Assembly (NCBI GenBank): GCA_002391625.1
Contig: DGFJ01000031.1
Coordinates: forward strand, 1 to 64,000
Direction: 5' to 3'
Origin: Ruminococcaceae bacterium UBA3903
GTDB taxonomy: Bacteria > Bacillota > Clostridia > Oscillospirales > Acutalibacteraceae
DNA length: 64,000 bases
This document shows, one piece after another, positions 61,569-64,000 of this stretch. A model generated the notes under the pieces. The model saw nothing but the letters and a program-made list of their open reading frames with translations, was not told where the DNA came from and searched no databases. The position numbers and the translations under genes are program-made. Numbering within the stretch: the stretch's first letter is position 1; each line of letters opens with the position of its first letter.

Positions 61569-61637
61569 TATTAGCGTTTGTGATACAATATCAACATTCT
61601 ATACTAACGTATAACAAATATAATTATTTCACTTGGT

Positions 61638-61958
61638 TTGGTACTTATGTTAGCTATGTCCAGCGTTGGTGTATGCTCTGCAGCTGCTGCATCTCGCACC
61701 TATAACGGTGTTACAGCGGACTATCTTCTGTCTAGTGGAACTGGTACTAAAATGCTTATATATGGTGGTAGCGGTTGGAGATATGGTGCCATGGCATTTA
61801 GCAGTAACTACACAACAGACAGAAACTATTGGTCAAACAAGAAAAAAACATCTGGTAGCACAATCTCTTTACAAGAGAATGGTATCGGAAATAAAGTTCT
61901 TTGTGCTGGTATTGGTACAAATCTTAACAGCAACTGTTTTCTATTTAAATACAGTTAA
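61638..61958 (+). CDS. Second lactococcin-972-like secreted peptide, start unresolved
   Basis: 106 codons from a TTG at 61638. A signal-peptide-like core (LGLVLMLAMSSVGVCSAAAA) is followed by YGGSGWRYGAMAFSSNYTTDR, which matches the W.YG...SNY pattern at the start of mature lactococcin 972, and by a C-terminus ending NSNCFLFKYS. The frame is open upstream only to 61608 and holds no ATG, and there is no ribosome-binding site, so the gene may have lost its start. It sits directly before a DUF1430-type gene, as at 29.9 kb. Family assignment is by motif and context. Confidence 0.6.
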   Translation: MVLMLAMSSVGVCSAAAASRTYNGVTADYLLSSGTGTKMLIYGGSGWRYGAMAFSSNYTTDRNYWSNKKKTSGSTISLQENGIGNKVLCAGIGTNLNSNCFLFKYS

Positions 61959-61986
61959 GCACAGTAGTTAATCCAAAAGCATTAAT

Positions 61987-62025
61987 AGAGTCAGTAGGTA
62001 CACACCGCTGACTCTTATTTTTGTT
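61987..62025 (+). terminator. Hairpin between peptide gene and DUF1430 gene, locus 2
   Basis: AGAGTCAG, 13-base loop, CTGACTCT, then TATTTTTGTTT. Same position relative to the peptide and membrane-protein genes as the hairpin at 29613-29649. Confidence 0.65.
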
Positions 62026-62125
62026 TAATTAATACTATACTAAGCTTTAATAGAACAGCAGACAAGCTATGTTAACGTTTCATCTGTTGTTATATTAGAG
62101 ATTATTATTTAAAGGAGTTTTTGAC

Positions 62126-64000
62126 TTGAAAAAGACGATATATATATGCTTTGCAATGCTGGTAGCTGTAATATCTGTAATTAATTTTATTAATTTTTCT
62201 ATCGAAACAAACGAGGCTATGTATAGGGATTTACAACAGGTTACCATTACTAAGCCTGATTATGTAAGCAATAAGGAATTTATTAATGAGCTGAAGACTG
62301 TTACAGCTGATAACAATACAGATATTATGACAAAAAAATATGACCTAAAAAGCAACACCCTAAGCTATTACAAAACCAACAACAGCAATGACTTTTTAGA
62401 CATATCCGTGGAGGGCAACAGCCTTCTGCTGGAGGATAAGGATTGTATTTCTACAGCTAGGGAGGTTAAGGGGTATAACGTTATCCACCTATATATGACC
62501 ACACAGGCGGGTGACACCTCCATATACAGCCTTGATGAGGTTGAAGACTTTGATCTGTCAAGTGGCGAATATTACCTGCAGCCTGACAAATGCGATATAA
62601 TATCAGATATATTAGCTAATAAGAACTATAAGGTAGAGCCTTTTGAGCTGCCATTTATAACCACCGTTCGTCCTATTTTCAGCTATGCCTTATGTCCCAT
62701 GCTATTAACCTTTGTCGCCATATTGTTTTACTTTTCCTCTAAAAGCAAGGAGGATATGTTAAAAAAGCTAGACGGGTACTCTAACCTAGATATTATAAAG
62801 GCGGGGGTTTTACCTATTCTGAAAAACCTTATTTTAATTTTCCTAGGTATACAGGCTGTCAATCTAATTGTATTTCAAATACAAAACCCAGGTATGCTGT
62901 TACGCTACATATCATTTACAATAACCTCTGGGCTTGCATACTATCTTGGTGCTATATTGTGTGTTTTAGTATTATCCTCTGACTTTGTATTCATCCATAA
63001 CAGCACCGCCTATATTAAGGGTAAAGACAAAAAAAGATTTATCTTAATAATAAATATAGTTGTTAAGGTATGCTCTGTAATTTTTCTGTCTGCCTCAATG
63101 ATTATTCCATTACTCTTTTTGCCCAGTGCTATTGGTACCTATTGTAATGCCAAGGCTGTGTCTGAAGCTCTGTCGCCCTATGTTTCCCCACGTTTGTACG
63201 GTTCAGAATCAGATGTTTCCTCTGAAAAAGCCAATGACAGATATAAACAGTTTTATTACAGTACGGTGGACGCGTTCCACGGTGTTTTTATTGACACCAC
63301 TGGCTATGTGCCAACTGAATTAGGTACGCCTGTCCCAGAATATATACCAATGGACGACACCAGACGTAACTTTTCAGATGAGCTGTTAAACTACATAAGC
63401 TTTAATAACATTATTATTAATAAAAATTATTTGGATTTAAACCCCATCTTAAAACCCAACGGTGAGCCTATTACTGCTGCGGATTTTGACTCTGAAAAAT
63501 TAAATATCTTACTTTCAGATAAGGAAACACACACAGACGAAATTGTTCGATATGAGAAATATATGACGCCGTTAGCGCTAAAATCCATTAACAAAAACAC
63601 AACAGATATAGATGTTAACGTTATTTATTATAAGGCTGACCAGCTGATTAACCTGTACCAGCCGTCCTTAAACAACGATTTGGACGCCAGCAGATATGCG
63701 GTTAACCCAATAATAAAAATATTTTACGACGATATGGATTTAGAATATTTTAGCTTTAGCATTTCCAATAACTACTATTTGTTGGAAACAAAAACAGATG
63801 ACCCTTATAACGAGCTGCTGCCCGTAATAACGGAATGTGGACTTGACAACACAATACAGGAGGTGGCATACGCTTCAGAAAATTATGACATAGTTATTAA
63901 GGATAAAATGCTTCAGATTATTTACTTTCTTATACAGGCACTGTTATATGGGCTGTTGTTTCTGCTGGTTACCGTATCGTATATTAAGATATATTTACAT
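62126..64000 (+). CDS. Second bacteriocin-associated membrane protein (DUF1430 type), 3' end outside window
   Basis: 625 codons open to the window edge. TTG start with AAAGGAG 8 bases upstream (LKKTIYICFAMLVAV). One N-terminal membrane helix, an outer domain, membrane helices at about 185-340, and a second outer domain with LNPILKPNGEPITAADFD and YNELLPVITECGLD that parallels the 27491 protein. The final segment re-enters the membrane (LIQALLYGLLFLLVTVSY). Sequence outside the shared motifs has diverged considerably, so this is an old paralogue rather than a recent copy. An ABC ATPase gene is expected just beyond the window. Confidence 0.85.
   Translation, partial: MKKTIYICFAMLVAVISVINFINFSIETNEAMYRDLQQVTITKPDYVSNKEFINELKTVTADNNTDIMTKKYDLKSNTLSYYKTNNSNDFLDISVEGNSLLLEDKDCISTAREVKGYNVIHLYMTTQAGDTSIYSLDEVEDFDLSSGEYYLQPDKCDIISDILANKNYKVEPFELPFITTVRPIFSYALCPMLLTFVAILFYFSSKSKEDMLKKLDGYSNLDIIKAGVLPILKNLILIFLGIQAVNLIVFQIQNPGMLLRYISFTITSGLAYYLGAILCVLVLSSDFVFIHNSTAYIKGKDKKRFILIINIVVKVCSVIFLSASMIIPLLFLPSAIGTYCNAKAVSEALSPYVSPRLYGSESDVSSEKANDRYKQFYYSTVDAFHGVFIDTTGYVPTELGTPVPEYIPMDDTRRNFSDELLNYISFNNIIINKNYLDLNPILKPNGEPITAADFDSEKLNILLSDKETHTDEIVRYEKYMTPLALKSINKNTTDIDVNVIYYKADQLINLYQPSLNNDLDASRYAVNPIIKIFYDDMDLEYFSFSISNNYYLLETKTDDPYNELLPVITECGLDNTIQEVAYASENYDIVIKDKMLQIIYFLIQALLYGLLFLLVTVSYIKIYLH

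Noticed and set aside
1..64000. CRISPR arrays, tRNA genes, prophage or complete insertion sequences
   Set aside because: No regularly spaced direct repeats, no tRNA T-loop/acceptor pattern, and no transposase, integrase or phage structural genes were seen.

Overview
The window is an AT-rich chromosomal segment of a Gram-positive, probably anaerobic, gut-type Clostridia species. The best guess is a starch-degrading Ruminococcaceae/Oscillospiraceae member related to Ruminococcus bromii. The evidence is strong Shine-Dalgarno sites, a leucine T-box, PerR and Rex-type regulatory signals, rubrerythrin, two [FeFe]-hydrogenase-family proteins, MecA and PadR, and secreted GH13 amylases next to CBM26/dockerin proteins of the amylosome type. 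The species assignment is inference. No prophage, complete insertion sequence, CRISPR array or tRNA gene was recognised.

Layout. 1-3.8 kb: rRNA methyltransferase (partial), a substrate-binding lipoprotein with a peptidoglycan-binding tail, and a DUF815 ATPase. 4.0-4.7 kb: two free-standing 5S rRNA genes, each with its own promoter and terminator. 5.0-9.2 kb: potABCD polyamine uptake operon. 9.8-10.9 kb: PerR-like regulator and rubrerythrin. 11-12.6 kb: polysaccharide deacetylase and a cell-wall amidase. 12.9-21.5 kb: a four-gene starch operon made of two repeats of (CBM26-dockerin protein + CBM26-GH13 amylase). 21.9-25.3 kb: PadR regulator, MATE pump, RarA. 25.4-29.95 kb: a lactococcin-972-type bacteriocin locus (frameshifted peptide, DUF1430-type membrane protein, ABC ATPase, a dedicated signal peptidase I, an unknown membrane protein). 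30-33.7 kb: glyA and a T-box-controlled leuA. 34-39.7 kb: a truncated PP2C phosphatase, then an operon for [2Fe-2S] ferredoxin, sensory hydrogenase HydS, SpoIIE-type phosphatase and a group-B hydrogenase, with a perfect Rex operator upstream. 39.8-51.7 kb: glyS, iron alcohol dehydrogenase, cyclase-family hydrolase, lipoprotein, HAD phosphatase, queH, cytoplasmic alpha-glucosidase, DUF3810 metalloprotease-like protein, amidohydrolase, mecA, rpe. 51.8-58.7 kb: a pseudo-P-type ATPase, an rRNA 2'-O-methyltransferase and small membrane proteins. 58.9-61.4 kb: DUF6062 protein, Ogg-type glycosylase, trxB. 61.5-64 kb: a second lactococcin-972-like locus running off the window.

How the genes fit together. 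The secreted amylases and their starch-binding dockerin partners would attack starch at the cell surface, and the cytoplasmic GH13 enzyme would finish the oligosaccharides. The hydrogenase operon looks like an H2/redox-sensing module under NADH control through Rex. PerR and rubrerythrin deal with peroxide.

The most unusual items are: two lactococcin-972-like loci, both with damaged or unclear peptide genes; a bacteriocin operon carrying its own signal peptidase; the tandemly duplicated amylase/dockerin pair in which dockerin and catalysis are on separate proteins; and a P-type-ATPase-shaped protein that has lost its catalytic motifs behind a long charged N-terminal extension.
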